This document shows positions 63,408 to 64,000 of a stretch of 64,000 nucleotides of DNA, one piece after another. This DNA is from Triops longicaudatus (taxonomy: Eukaryota; Arthropoda; Branchiopoda; Notostraca; Triopsidae): NCBI GenBank assembly GCA_022885665.1, contig JAGQDJ010000065.1:124001-188000 (forward strand), written 5' to 3'. The notes below the pieces were generated by a model. It was not told the origin of the DNA, made no database searches, and saw only the letters and a list, made by a program, of their open reading frames with translations. The translations under genes and the position numbers were made by a program. Every line of letters begins with the position of its first letter. Positions within the stretch are counted from its first letter, which is position 1.

Positions 63408-64000
63408 GTGTGCATATACGATGTAGAACAACAGATCGAACGTTCCAAAGAGTTAATTACGTTCATGCAGCAATATTTCACCGCACGGCCAGGAACATAT
63501 TACAGCGACGCATTGTTCTTCCTATCATTAACATTTTACCGGTTTCTTCCACGAGATCTTGAGGAGCTCGTCGTCTTGGATATTGATACGGAGTTCAAAT
63601 CTGATATTACATCGCTCCATCGGCATTTTGACCACTTCGGGAACGCGAATTGGATGGGCATGGCACCTGAATTATCCCCAGTTTACCGTCACATTCTCTA
63701 TTCCTACCGAAGCAAACATAAAATGACTCTCCTGGGTGAACCTCGAGGAAAAGGATTCCCTGGATTCAACAGCGGTGTGGTTTTGATGAACTTGCAGCGT
63801 TTACGAAATTCCTCACTTTATGAAGAATTATTACAAGGAGAGACCGTAAAAAAACTGACAGTCAAGTACAACTTTAAAGGCCATTTGGGCGATCAGGATT
63901 TTTATACCTTGGTTGCATTGGAATATCCGGACTTATTTTTTCAGTTACCGTGTAACTGGAACCGGCAGTTGTGCCAGTGGTGGCGGAACAAAGGCTACGA
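63408..64000 (+). CDS. XXYLT1: Xyloside xylosyltransferase 1-like, exon 2 (catalytic domain, truncated by window end)
   Basis: Open from 63408 to the last base, giving residues 162-358. It carries the family's hallmarks in order: YYSDALFFLS (192-201), the metal/UDP-binding DxD within VLDIDTEF (D219 and D221), the acceptor-side segment MAPELSPVYRH (245-255), FPGFNSGVVLMNLQ (278-291), the conserved GHLGDQDFYT (319-328) and CNWNRQLCQWW (343-353). All catalytic landmarks expected by this point are present, with no frameshift or premature stop. Human XXYLT1 is about 390 residues, so only a few dozen residues should remain beyond the window. The enzyme would act in the ER lumen on glycosylated EGF repeats, with UDP-xylose as donor (family knowledge). 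No coding neighbour is nearby. Confidence 0.96.
   Translation, partial: MCIYDVEQQIERSKELITFMQQYFTARPGTYYSDALFFLSLTFYRFLPRDLEELVVLDIDTEFKSDITSLHRHFDHFGNANWMGMAPELSPVYRHILYSYRSKHKMTLLGEPRGKGFPGFNSGVVLMNLQRLRNSSLYEELLQGETVKKLTVKYNFKGHLGDQDFYTLVALEYPDLFFQLPCNWNRQLCQWWRNKGY

Noticed and set aside
1..64000. Prokaryotic-type systems (operons, CRISPR, toxin-antitoxin, phage or integrative elements) and viral insertions
   Set aside because: Gene density, splice sites and protein families are those of an animal genome. No array of spaced repeats, integrase, polymerase or capsid-like frame was seen.

Overview
This window is animal nuclear DNA, most likely from an arthropod. It is AT-rich, has GT-AG introns with arthropod-style Ig-domain coding sequence, contains a small cluster of TTAGG/AGGTTAGG motifs, and is almost entirely non-coding. 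I see no operons, ribosome binding sites, CRISPR arrays, phage genes or intact mobile elements. The arthropod assignment is inference; only a metazoan origin is well supported.

Two genes are supported. The first is on the minus strand. An exon with start codon and signal peptide (40612-40720) ends in phase 1 at a strong gtaagt donor. An immunoglobulin-domain exon (13797-14228) begins at a ttcag acceptor with the two bases that complete the split codon, and itself ends in phase 1 at a gtaag donor. Joined, they give the first 180 residues of a secreted or cell-surface Ig-superfamily protein across an intron of about 26.4 kb. Everything left of 13797 would be a further intron of more than 13.7 kb, since I find no later exon. 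The second gene is on the plus strand at the right end: exon 1 (62358-62840) and the first 593 bases of exon 2 (63408-64000) encode the first 358 residues of a XXYLT1-type xyloside alpha-1,3-xylosyltransferase (relative of human XXYLT1 and fly shams). The reading frame runs off the window.

Layout: 1-13796 minus-strand intron or downstream sequence; 13797-14228 Ig exon; 14229-40611 giant intron (with an N-containing C/A-homopolymer assembly scar at 30717-30775, a decayed tRNA-like sequence near 37.8 kb and several hairpins); 40612-about 40823 first coding exon; about 40824-62100 an intergenic interval between two divergently transcribed genes, with several unassigned open frames and small repeats; 62100-64000 XXYLT1 promoter-proximal region and gene.

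If both are translated as inferred, the two genes belong to the extracellular/secretory world: a signal-peptide Ig protein, and an ER membrane enzyme that modifies EGF repeats of Notch-type receptors. Nothing in the sequence links them functionally. I did not find a clear novel biological system. The most notable points are the very long first coding intron, the Ser/His/Gln-rich insertion inside the Ig fold with a nearby CxxC, an almost perfect hairpin next to the TTAGG-like cluster, and a few unassigned open frames of unusual composition.
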